Positions 26,674 to 34,810 of a stretch of DNA of 64,000 bases are shown here, piece after piece (positions within the stretch are counted from its first letter, which is position 1; each line of letters begins with the position of its first letter). Source of the DNA: Balneolaceae bacterium UBA2956 (lineage in GTDB: Bacteria > Bacteroidota > Rhodothermia > Balneolales > Balneolaceae); NCBI GenBank assembly GCA_002348545.1, contig DEBM01000029.1, forward strand, positions 30,194 through 94,193, in the 5' to 3' direction. A program made the translations under genes and the position numbers. Under the pieces are notes generated by a model that was not told the origin of the DNA, did no database searches, and saw only the letters and a program-made list of their open reading frames with translations.

Positions 26674-27760
26674 AAGAAATAGATAAATCTTTTGGCATTG
26701 TGGCTGCACGGATGGCAAGTTGCTGTTGCATATTGGCGCTACAGGCTAAAAAACTTGCAGCTGCAGGAGATTCATTATCTAAAACAATGGGTTTCCCGTT
26801 ATCTCCGGATTCGCGAATAGGTTGTCCAAGAGGTATTTCTCCCAATACTGGCACAGCTAATTCGTCCGCTAGGCGACTTGCCCCCTCCTGTCCAAAGATG
26901 TAGTATTTCTTATCAGGCGCATCAGGAGGGCTAAAGTAAGCCATATTCTCTATGATACCAAGCACAGGGACATTGACTTTTTGAAACATAGACACCCCTT
27001 TTCTTACGTCATCCAGAGCTACATTTTGAGGTGTAGACACGATTACTGCTCCAGATAATGGGACACTCTGAACAATAGTAAGCTGAATGTCGCCTGTTCC
27101 TGGAGGCATATCTAATATCATAAAATCCAGTTCGCCCCATTCTACGTCATTCATGAATTGCTTAATGGCACTGGTTACCATGGGACCTCTCCATACCATG
27201 GCTTGGTTAACATCAACCAGAAATCCCATTGATACTAATTTTATCCCATATTTAACTAAAGGAATTAATTTTTTTTGAACTGTGACGTTTGGTCGCTCGA
27301 ATAAATCGAACATGGTGGGGATGCTAGGGCCATATATGTCAGCGTCCATGAGACCAACTTTGGCACCATTTCTAGCTAAGGCAGCAGCTATGTTGACCGC
27401 TACTGTTGATTTACCGACGCCTCCTTTTCCAGATGCTACAGCAATAATATTTTGTACGCCAGATAGAGGTGAACCCATAGGTTCTGGCGCTGGGGTCTGT
27501 CTTTGTTGGGAAACATTGATTCCAATCTGAATATCAACGATCGCATCTTGATCTATGAATTTGTGTATGGCTCTTTCGCAACGTTGAGATAATTCTTGAG
27601 TAAGAGGGTCGTTTTTAATAGGCATTTCAAGGGTAAATGAGACGTATTTGTCTTGAACAATGATATCTTGAATCATATTTAAAGCTATGATATCTACTTT
27701 CTTTTCAGGATGAAGGACATGAGCTAGCGCGGTTCTTATTTGCTCTTTTTGGATAGCCAT
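26642..27760 (-). CDS. Mrp/ApbC-type P-loop ATPase (Fe-S cluster carrier)
   Basis: 372 residues: an N-terminal MIP18/DUF59-like domain (1-95) and a Mrp/NBP35 ATPase with deviant Walker A GKGGVGKST at 111-119, MDADIYGPSIPTMF and DMPPGTGD. These proteins carry Fe-S clusters to apo-targets. The cluster-bridging CxxC that normally follows ENMxYF is missing; here the loop reads ENMAYFSPPDAPDKKYYIFG. A similar cysteine-free loop occurs in Bacteroidota Mrp proteins as I remember them, which supports the taxonomic placement. Its 3' end overlaps gdhA convergently by 32 bases. Confidence 0.9.
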   Translation of the reverse strand: MAIQKEQIRTALAHVLHPEKKVDIIALNMIQDIIVQDKYVSFTLEMPIKNDPLTQELSQRCERAIHKFIDQDAIVDIQIGINVSQQRQTPAPEPMGSPLSGVQNIIAVASGKGGVGKSTVAVNIAAALARNGAKVGLMDADIYGPSIPTMFDLFERPNVTVQKKLIPLVKYGIKLVSMGFLVDVNQAMVWRGPMVTSAIKQFMNDVEWGELDFMILDMPPGTGDIQLTIVQSVPLSGAVIVSTPQNVALDDVRKGVSMFQKVNVPVLGIIENMAYFSPPDAPDKKYYIFGQEGASRLADELAVPVLGEIPLGQPIRESGDNGKPIVLDNESPAAASFLACSANMQQQLAIRAATMPKDLSISFTEKSPSAHT

Positions 27761-27817
27761 ACTACAGTTTTATTTCTTGTGTTGAATTGTATCGGCACAT
27801 GGTTTATGGATTTATTA

Positions 27818-27859
27818 AAATACACAACTTATGACTTGAAATATACAACTTATGACTTG
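27818..27859. repeat. Two tandem copies of a 21-base unit
   Basis: Copies at 27818-27838 and 27839-27859 (aaaTACACAACTTATGACTTG and aaaTATACAACTTATGACTTG) differ at one base. They lie in the short gap between the mrp start and the flavin-reductase gene on the minus strand. This looks like a slippage duplication in non-coding sequence. Confidence 0.9.
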
Positions 27860-27943
27860 GTTGCAGAAATGATTGTGATGACGTTTTGGGAGACTGGACA
27901 TTATTCAAGTGATAGGTCTATCCAAAAGTCTATATACTGGGGA

Positions 27944-28579
27944 TTAGATTATATGGGGAGCGATATTGGGTTGGGCATAATTTCGGCGATGCAAAAAATT
28001 AGGGCGATAATACCCATCCATACCTGAACCGCAGATTAAACCAGCCTTTTCGAGTGATAAAAACCCGTCAGAGTCTTCAGTCATGAGCATATCTTGGATG
28101 TATATTTCTTCAATTTGCCCAATCAAAAAGCGGCAACCATTTTCGATAATAGGCATTTCACGAACCCATTTACAGCCTAGTTGAATTGGACTATCTTGTA
28201 CGAAAGGCGCTTTAAAATCATTTTTCCACTCTTCTTTCAAGCCAATTTCACTGAATTCACTTACCTGTTCATCATAACTAGCCGAGGATTGATGTCCGCC
28301 CTCAAGCAGTTCTTCAGTGACATTATTTACAGTGAAGTAGGGATTTTTTTGTACTATATCATAGGTATGTCGCGGAACGGTGGTTGGGCGAAGTATAAAT
28401 CCTACGAGCGCAGGATTGCTACCTAGATGCGTAAGAGTGGAGACGATGCATAGGTTGCTCCAACCTTCGAAGTAGGTGCCGATGAGATGGATGGATTTAT
28501 ACCCTACAACGCTATTTACGAGGTGGGCTCTTTTTCGGCTAGGTAATTCAGCTAGGTGGTTTATATTTAGACGTTTCAT
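27944..28579 (-). CDS. Flavin reductase-like protein (FMN-binding split barrel)
   Basis: 211 residues resembling the flavin reductase/DIM6-NTAB family, which binds FMN as a split-barrel dimer. The segments ERWSNLCIVS-like GWSNLCIVSTLTHLGSNPALVGFILRP, HTYDIVQKNPYFTVNNVTEE and FAPFVQDSPIQLGCKWVRE are typical positions (flavin phosphate contact, core strand, domain end). The late segment LEKAGLICGSGMDGYYRP is family-like. No signal peptide is present. It probably supplies reduced flavin or acts as an oxidoreductase on an unknown substrate. It stands alone on the minus strand between mrp and the divergent gcvT. Confidence 0.75.
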   Translation of the reverse strand: MKRLNINHLAELPSRKRAHLVNSVVGYKSIHLIGTYFEGWSNLCIVSTLTHLGSNPALVGFILRPTTVPRHTYDIVQKNPYFTVNNVTEELLEGGHQSSASYDEQVSEFSEIGLKEEWKNDFKAPFVQDSPIQLGCKWVREMPIIENGCRFLIGQIEEIYIQDMLMTEDSDGFLSLEKAGLICGSGMDGYYRPNFLHRRNYAQPNIAPHII

Positions 28580-28762
28580 AGAATAGATATATACTTCAAT
28601 TATAATCGCAATATGATATTACACGATATTAACCTAACATGAGGCAATATCATTCTAAGCTAAACATAAACCTTATTTAAAAAATCACTAAATTCATCTC
28701 GTTCATTTAGCCCATAAAGAAGTATACAACAGACTTTGTAATTTACCGCCAAATCATAATTT

Positions 28763-29860
28763 ATGTCTGATCGCTTAAAACGTACACCTTTTTATGCTCA
28801 ACATCTTGAAGCAGGAGCTAAAATGGTTCCTTTTGCTGGATTTGAAATGCCCATTCAATATCATGGAATAAAAGTAGAGCACCGTGCTGTAAGAGGAAAT
28901 ATAGGCCTTTTTGATGTATCACATATGGGCGAGTTTTTTGTACGAGGTCCTAAGGCGTTGGAGCTACTCCAGTTAGTTACAGTAAATGATGTATCGATCT
29001 TAAATGTTGGCAAGGCGCAGTATAGTTGTATGTGTTATGAAGATGGAGGTATAGTAGATGATTTGATTATTTATCGATTGGCCTCCGAAGAATATATGAT
29101 GGTAGTTAACGGCGCTAATATTGATAAGGATTGGGATTGGTTGCTCTCACAAAATACTATGGGTGCAGAGATCGAAAATGTATCTAATGATTATGTGCTA
29201 CTTGCGCTGCAAGGCCCCAAATCGGCGGAACTTTTGTCGGAGCTAACTGATACTGATATTCAGCGAATACCCTTTTATGCATTTGAATATGGTGAGGTGA
29301 GTGGCGTGCCTAGTTTGATTAGTGCCACCGGATATACGGGTGAAAAGGGATTTGAGCTCTACTTTAATAGTGCAAATTATGACGTAAGTAAAGTGTTTGA
29401 GGCGCTAGTTGCAAAGGGAGCCGCATACGGTTTAGAACTTTGTGGTTTAGGGGCTCGAGATACCCTTCGTTTAGAGAAAGGCTATGCACTATATGGGAAT
29501 GAAATTACGGAAGAAACGAATCCCCTTCAGGCTCGTTTAGGGTGGATTGTTAAGTTTTCAAAAGGGCTATTTGTTGGTTCGCAGGCGCTCGTTGAAATAA
29601 AAGACAAGGGGGTAGAAAAAAAGTTAGTTGGTTTTGTCGTCGATCAAGATAAAGCCATACCCCGTAAAGATTATGACTTGTTAGATACTCAATTCAATAT
29701 TGTTGGTAAGGTTACCAGCGGTGGAATGTCAATTTCATTAGAAAAAGGTATAGGCATGGCTTATATACAAACCGATGCTTTGACATCAAATGGACCTATA
29801 ATTATTCAAATAAGAAATAAAGAAGTTCCAATTACGGTAACTTCTCTCCCTTTTTTATAG
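28763..29860 (+). CDS. gcvT: Aminomethyltransferase, glycine cleavage system T protein
   Basis: 365 residues, complete. It passes the aminomethyl group from GcvH to tetrahydrofolate. The N-terminus KRTPFYAQHLEAGAKMVPFAGFEMPIQY, the LFDVSHMGEF motif, and GLEPCGLGARDTLRLEKG-like GLELCGLGARDTLRLEKGYALYGNE are diagnostic. No gcvH or gcvP is nearby and no glycine-riboswitch-like sequence could be made out in the 183-base upstream gap. It begins a long co-directional plus-strand run, with comB 19 bases downstream. Confidence 0.96.
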   Translation: MSDRLKRTPFYAQHLEAGAKMVPFAGFEMPIQYHGIKVEHRAVRGNIGLFDVSHMGEFFVRGPKALELLQLVTVNDVSILNVGKAQYSCMCYEDGGIVDDLIIYRLASEEYMMVVNGANIDKDWDWLLSQNTMGAEIENVSNDYVLLALQGPKSAELLSELTDTDIQRIPFYAFEYGEVSGVPSLISATGYTGEKGFELYFNSANYDVSKVFEALVAKGAAYGLELCGLGARDTLRLEKGYALYGNEITEETNPLQARLGWIVKFSKGLFVGSQALVEIKDKGVEKKLVGFVVDQDKAIPRKDYDLLDTQFNIVGKVTSGGMSISLEKGIGMAYIQTDALTSNGPIIIQIRNKEVPITVTSLPFL

Positions 29861-29879
29861 GGTATAAAGGTTTTAATGT

Positions 29880-30617
29880 ATGTCAGACTTAGCGAAAATA
29901 GATGTTTATTTTTCAGTACAAGGATTCCAAGAAGAAGATGTTCGTGGTAAAACTGTAGTCATTATTGATGTACTTAGAGCGAGTTCTTCAATGATTCAAG
30001 CGCTTCATAATGGGGCGAATAAAGTGATTCCAGTAGAAGACTTATCAGCAGCAGCTCGTATTGCACAAACTATGGAGGTAGGAGATTTCTTGCTGTGTGG
30101 AGAGCAGGATGGTATCAAGATAAATGGCTACCATTTAGGAAATTCTCCTCTAGACTATACCGCTGATTTGGTACAAGGAAAAACCTTAATTTTTAATACG
30201 ACTAATGGGACCAAGGCCATAAAAAAAGCTGCTTTGGCCAAGCAAATTTATATTGGTACCTTCTTAAATATGAGTTCTGTTGTTCGCATGATTCAACAAT
30301 GTACTCATGAGGTTGTGCTTATTTGCTCTGGTTGGAGAGGAAAACAGTCACTAGAGGATACCTTGTGTGCAGGCACAATTCTTGATGCATTAGGGGCGGG
30401 TAACCAGCCCCAAATATTAAAAGATGGAGCCAAAATCTCCTTTGCACTTTTTCAGCAATATGGAGACTCGGCAGTGGATGCTATTTTTCATAGTGATCAT
30501 GCGAATCGATTAAAAGATTTGGTGTCGGAAGATGATATAAGTTTTTGTTCGAAATCAAATACTCATGAAGTCTTACCCGTAATGAAAGATGGTATCATTG
30601 TAATAAACCATGATTAA
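29880..30617 (+). CDS. comB: 2-phosphosulfolactate phosphatase (ComB family)
   Basis: 245 residues of the ComB family, which hydrolyses 2-phosphosulfolactate to sulfolactate, the step after ComA. Conserved features: VVIIDVLRASSSMI near residues 25-38, LCGEQDGIKINGYHLGNSPLDYT, FNTTNGTKAI, and CSGWRGKQSLEDTLCAGTI. It lies between gcvT (19 bases) and ftsK (8 bases), whereas comA sits 21 kb away on the other strand, so the two are not co-transcribed. Together they indicate sulfolactate formation from PEP and sulfite; genes for the later coenzyme M steps were not found in this window. Confidence 0.9.
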   Translation: MSDLAKIDVYFSVQGFQEEDVRGKTVVIIDVLRASSSMIQALHNGANKVIPVEDLSAAARIAQTMEVGDFLLCGEQDGIKINGYHLGNSPLDYTADLVQGKTLIFNTTNGTKAIKKAALAKQIYIGTFLNMSSVVRMIQQCTHEVVLICSGWRGKQSLEDTLCAGTILDALGAGNQPQILKDGAKISFALFQQYGDSAVDAIFHSDHANRLKDLVSEDDISFCSKSNTHEVLPVMKDGIIVINHD

Positions 30618-30625
30618 GTAGACAA

Positions 30626-33163
30626 ATGGCAAAAAAACCCAATAATAATTCAGTAAGCAGGAGCCGTAGCTCTAGTGCCAGACAAGTTGAAATTATTGGG
30701 ATTTCACTAATTGCTATTGCAGTATTGATTGGGTTGTGTATTTTTTCATATACTCCCGAAGATTACCAGTATCTGCAGACCTTAACACTCACCGATATTT
30801 ATAAGCCCGACGCTTCTGCTCGGATGATACAGAATTGGTTAGGTCCCTTGGGAGCATTTTTATCTCATCTCTTTGTTTACTATACCTTTGGATATTCAAG
30901 CATTATCTTTTCTCTCGTTCTAGTTTACACCGGATGGCATGTATTTCGACAGCGCTCATTACAAGAAAAGTACCAGACTATAGCCCTTAGTTTATGGGCC
31001 ATGGTGCTGATTTCGACATTTTTAGGCTGGACCCACTCTAATTGGGACTTTCCTCAGCAAGCAGATTGGAGCGGTTCAGCGGGGCTCCAACTCTCTGGTA
31101 TCTTGCAAAATATAACTGGCATTGCCTCATTATTTATTTTATTGGTGTTATTAAGTATAAATGTATTGTTATTTATTGATCGTGATTTGCAAAAAACCAT
31201 AGACAACTTTAAGTATTGGTGGAATAATTTTAGAGAGAAACGGAGAGACAAAAAAATTCAAAAAAAAGCCTTAAAACAGCAAAAAAAAGAAAAACGACTA
31301 AAGCGTATTGCAGACAAAAAAGCTGAGTTGAGTCGTAGCAATGATGAAAAAGAGTCTGAAAATAAACCTTCTGTTAAGAGTGCAGCAGTGGCCCCCACCC
31401 CAATGACTCATAAAGAAAAAGAACAGGTTGATATTGATGAAATTATTAAGCGATCAAAGGCTGAAGACGAAAAGCGATTGGCACAGCAGCGCGCAGAGGC
31501 GTTAAAAATGGATTTACGCCCCAGAGCAGATTTGGTAAAAAGTGACGAAAATAATATTCCGCAAGCAACTCCAGGGATAGATGAAGTGGAAGTTTCGGTT
31601 TTTGTGGGGGAAGAAGAGGAACAAGCCGATGATAAAGAGTTAGATCGCCAGAATAGAGAAAAAGCTATGCAAGCGCCGGTTATTCGGTATCAATTTCCAA
31701 CCGTTGATCTGCTAAACACCCCACCAAATGAAGGGAATGAGGTTGATTTGGAGGAAATTCAGGAGAACAAGCGGATTATCATGGAGAAACTGAGTCAGCA
31801 TAGAATTGATATTTTAGGCATAAACGCGATTGTTGGCCCGACGGTGACTTTGTATGAACTACAGCCTGCTCCAGATGTTAAGATTAGTAAGATTGAGAGT
31901 TATGCTAATGATCTAAAAATGGCAACAGCGGCCAAAGGACTTAGGATTCTAGCACCCATTCCCGGTAAGTCTGCGGTGGGAATTGAGGTTCCTAATACTA
32001 CTCGTGAGACGGTTTACATTAAGCAGGTGATTAAAACGCGTAAATTTGTAGAGACCAATATGGCCTTGCCCGTTGCCTTTGGTAAGACCATTGAAAATGA
32101 GGTCTTTATGATGGATTTAGCTAAAACGCCTCATTTGTTGGTTGCGGGTGCTACGGGTTCGGGTAAGTCGGTGGGTATAAATACCATTATTACTTGTTTG
32201 TTATACAAATGTCATCCAGATAATTTAAAGTTTGTGATGATTGATCCGAAGAAGATTGAACTATCTCTTTATAGAAATATTCAGAATCACTTTTTGGCTA
32301 TGTTACCAGATTCTGATGAGCCCATAATAACGGACACTTCCAAGGCGCTTGAAACGTTGAATAGTGTTACAAAGGAAATGGATGAGCGTTATGATTTACT
32401 AAAAATGGCTATGGTTCGAGATATAAAAGCATATAATAACAAGTTTAAAGAGGAAGAGCTCGAGGTAGAATTAGGGCATCGACACTTACCTTATATCGTA
32501 GTTATCATCGATGAACTTGCCGATTTGATGATGACCGCTGGGAAACAAATTGAGGAACCTATCGCACGAATTGCTCAATTAGCGCGTGCGGTGGGAATCC
32601 ATCTTGTAGTGGCTACGCAACGACCGTCGGTAAACGTAATTACAGGGACTATTAAAGCAAACTTCCCAGCTCGTTTGGCTTATCAGGTTGCATCTAAGGT
32701 GGATTCTAGAACCATATTAGATGTAGGGGGTGCGGATCAATTAGTAGGAATGGGTGATATGTTATTTACCAATGGTGCAGGGATGACCCGTATACAAAAT
32801 GCCTTTGTATCAACAGAAGAAGTTGAGAGAATAAATAATTTTGTAGGCTCGCAAGCTGGATACAAACAGCCTTTTTATCTTCCAATTGTGCATGATGAAA
32901 GCTCTAGTGGTGTCCCTGATCCATTAGAAGATATTGATGAAATGTTCGAAACGGCTGCAAAAGTAGTAATTTTACACCAGCAAGGGTCGGTTTCGCTGCT
33001 CCAGCGCAAGCTAAAAATAGGGTATAATCGGGCTGGACGAATAATCGATCAACTCTTTAACGCGGGTGTAGTTGGACCTTATCAAGGTAGTACGGCTCGA
33101 GATGTTCTAGTGGAAAGCGAGGAAGAGCTCCAAGAAATATTGGATGGGATCAATGATCTCTAA
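30626..33163 (+). CDS. ftsK: DNA translocase FtsK/SpoIIIE
   Basis: Pumps chromosomal DNA at the division septum and activates dif recombination. The 845 residues comprise an N-terminal membrane part with four hydrophobic segments (near 23-45, 80-105, 120-140, 155-182), a very basic then acidic linker (about 195-345), the motor domain with P-loop VAGATGSGKS (about 507-516), VVIIDELADLM and RLAYQVASKVDSRTILD, and a C-terminal winged-helix gamma domain (GSVSLLQRKLKIGYNRAGRIIDQL). It starts eight bases after comB and its stop overlaps the start region of lolA. Confidence 0.96.
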   Translation: MAKKPNNNSVSRSRSSSARQVEIIGISLIAIAVLIGLCIFSYTPEDYQYLQTLTLTDIYKPDASARMIQNWLGPLGAFLSHLFVYYTFGYSSIIFSLVLVYTGWHVFRQRSLQEKYQTIALSLWAMVLISTFLGWTHSNWDFPQQADWSGSAGLQLSGILQNITGIASLFILLVLLSINVLLFIDRDLQKTIDNFKYWWNNFREKRRDKKIQKKALKQQKKEKRLKRIADKKAELSRSNDEKESENKPSVKSAAVAPTPMTHKEKEQVDIDEIIKRSKAEDEKRLAQQRAEALKMDLRPRADLVKSDENNIPQATPGIDEVEVSVFVGEEEEQADDKELDRQNREKAMQAPVIRYQFPTVDLLNTPPNEGNEVDLEEIQENKRIIMEKLSQHRIDILGINAIVGPTVTLYELQPAPDVKISKIESYANDLKMATAAKGLRILAPIPGKSAVGIEVPNTTRETVYIKQVIKTRKFVETNMALPVAFGKTIENEVFMMDLAKTPHLLVAGATGSGKSVGINTIITCLLYKCHPDNLKFVMIDPKKIELSLYRNIQNHFLAMLPDSDEPIITDTSKALETLNSVTKEMDERYDLLKMAMVRDIKAYNNKFKEEELEVELGHRHLPYIVVIIDELADLMMTAGKQIEEPIARIAQLARAVGIHLVVATQRPSVNVITGTIKANFPARLAYQVASKVDSRTILDVGGADQLVGMGDMLFTNGAGMTRIQNAFVSTEEVERINNFVGSQAGYKQPFYLPIVHDESSSGVPDPLEDIDEMFETAAKVVILHQQGSVSLLQRKLKIGYNRAGRIIDQLFNAGVVGPYQGSTARDVLVESEEELQEILDGINDL

Positions 33164-33803
33164 GCGGTCATCAATCGGTTATTTTAGTCGATCGACAAGG
33201 TGTTGGTTAAGTTTAATCGTGGCGCTTCTTCTAGGAGACCATCTCCTTGCTCAGATAAATTATCTTAACTTAATCCAAGATAAATTAAGGAGCGGGACGA
33301 TTTTATCGGCTCAATTTAATCATGAGTTTATCGACGCGTATACTCAGGAAACATCGAGAAATGAAGGCAACATATGGATAGGATGGCAACAATACAGAAT
33401 AGAGACAGCTGGAAAGATCATTGTGGTAAATGGAGAGCTATCCAAGGTACTCGATCGTGGCAGACATAGGGTTATTATCAGTGATTATGACCCAGAACTT
33501 GATGATTTTGCCCCATCTAAAATTATTGGAGGGCTAGGAAATACCTATCAAGTGGTAGATACTAAGAGCTGGCGCAATACTCAGGAATTCAATCTTCAAA
33601 GCTCAGATCCTTTTAGCACCTTTGAGCAGATGAGCATCCGTATCGATTCTGATTTTAAGCCAATTGATTTATCAGCCTTAGATATGGTAGCTAATCGAAT
33701 GCAAACTAGTTTTTCTGAAGTTAAGTACCTCCCTTCTAGCAGTAATTTATTCGAATTAATTATCCCAGAAGGTGCCGAAATAATCGATATACGCTATGAA
33801 TAA
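33153..33803 (+). CDS. lolA: Outer-membrane lipoprotein carrier protein LolA-like
   Basis: Starts within ftsK; two in-frame ATG exist (33144 and 33153) and both overlap the ftsK end. From 33153 it has 216 residues with a signal peptide (CWLSLIVALLLGDHLLAQ) and then a LolA-like half barrel (FNHEFIDAYTQETSRNEGNIWIGWQQYRIE, IVVNGELSKVLDRGRHRVIISDYD). It would carry lipoproteins across the periplasm from the LolC/E-type permease encoded at 12831. The sequence is divergent, and the family call rests on overall pattern, length and the common ftsK-lolA order. Confidence 0.8.
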   Translation: MISKRSSIGYFSRSTRCWLSLIVALLLGDHLLAQINYLNLIQDKLRSGTILSAQFNHEFIDAYTQETSRNEGNIWIGWQQYRIETAGKIIVVNGELSKVLDRGRHRVIISDYDPELDDFAPSKIIGGLGNTYQVVDTKSWRNTQEFNLQSSDPFSTFEQMSIRIDSDFKPIDLSALDMVANRMQTSFSEVKYLPSSSNLFELIIPEGAEIIDIRYE

Positions 33804-34809
33804 GGCTATAAAATACATCGCCGGTATTATTTTTGCAGCATTTTTCTTGTGGCTATCTTTTTCAAACGTATCTTTTGAAGAACTTAGAAAAGCAACTAAA
33901 GGCATGAGTTGGTCATGGTTAATCCCTTTTAGTATGGCATTGACCTTTTCCCACTATATTCGAGCAGAGCGCTGGAGGCTTTTATTAGGGGGAACTACAC
34001 TTTATGCTCATCGGACCACCCTTTTTGCGGGGGTAATGTTTGGGTATTTAATCAACATACCCCTTCCTAGAGTAGGTGAAATATCTCGCCCTATGTATGT
34101 TGCTAAACAGCTAGGTGAAAGCAATTCAACACTTTTGGGAACCATTATTCTCGAGCGCTTTATTGATGTTATATCTATGCTTATTATCATGGGAATAGTG
34201 GCCTATTTTTTGTTATCTGATGTAGATACACTAAGCCGACTATTTGGTATAGATTTGGCTAATAGTCAAGTATATTCTGCCTTTTTTTTGAATGTATGGC
34301 CGTTAATATTGCTTGGAATCGGGCTAATTTTTTTGGGATGTTTTATCTTTAAAAGACTGAACAAAAATAACCAAAATTCTATGTGGTCTCTCAAAATAAA
34401 AGAAATAATAGCTCAGTTTGTAGAGGGCTTATTGAGTATAAAAAAATTACAACAACCTCTTTTATTTGTGGGGTATACCGCCCTTATATGGATTGGATAT
34501 ATTGCCATGATGTATATTCCGTTCTGGATGTTTGACCTACCCTTGCGATTTGATTTAGGTTGGGCAGATGCAGCTATTTTAACAATGGCCTCAGCGGTGG
34601 CTATATCCATTCCAGCCCCAGGTGGTATCGGAAGTTATCATTATTTTATTAGCTACAGTTTAGGCATTTTGTATATGGTTCCAGAGCCTACAGGCTTAGC
34701 TTTTGCTACTATTACACATGCTGCAACTTTGGCCATGGTTATAATTATTGCCCCTGCTGCCTTGGCGATTGATAAGTTTTTTTCGTTTCAGCGTGAGTCT
34801 AACGGCTAA
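33796..34809 (+). CDS. Flippase-like integral membrane protein (lysylphosphatidylglycerol synthase TM/YbhN-like)
   Basis: 337 residues, mostly hydrophobic, with about eight membrane segments. The family signs are the N-terminal AGIIFAAFFLWLSFSNV, FSHYIRAERWRLLL, a short helix with GEISRPMYVAKQ, and SIPAPGGIGSYHYFISYSLG near the end, as in UPF0104/AglD-type proteins. Family members are implicated in lipid or polyprenol-linked sugar movement; the substrate here is not predictable. The start overlaps the lolA stop by eight bases. The following barrel gene starts one base after its stop. Confidence 0.85.
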   Translation: MNKAIKYIAGIIFAAFFLWLSFSNVSFEELRKATKGMSWSWLIPFSMALTFSHYIRAERWRLLLGGTTLYAHRTTLFAGVMFGYLINIPLPRVGEISRPMYVAKQLGESNSTLLGTIILERFIDVISMLIIMGIVAYFLLSDVDTLSRLFGIDLANSQVYSAFFLNVWPLILLGIGLIFLGCFIFKRLNKNNQNSMWSLKIKEIIAQFVEGLLSIKKLQQPLLFVGYTALIWIGYIAMMYIPFWMFDLPLRFDLGWADAAILTMASAVAISIPAPGGIGSYHYFISYSLGILYMVPEPTGLAFATITHAATLAMVIIIAPAALAIDKFFSFQRESNG

Positions 34810-34810
34810 A

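Noticed and set aside
27740..28027. A 95-codon plus-strand frame overlapping mrp and the flavin reductase
   Set aside because: It lies mostly antisense to the flavin reductase, starts inside the mrp 5' end, and its repetitive KYTTYDL part comes from the 21-base tandem repeat.
28580..28762. A glycine riboswitch upstream of gcvT
   Set aside because: No tandem aptamer-like conserved blocks could be made out in the 183 bases.
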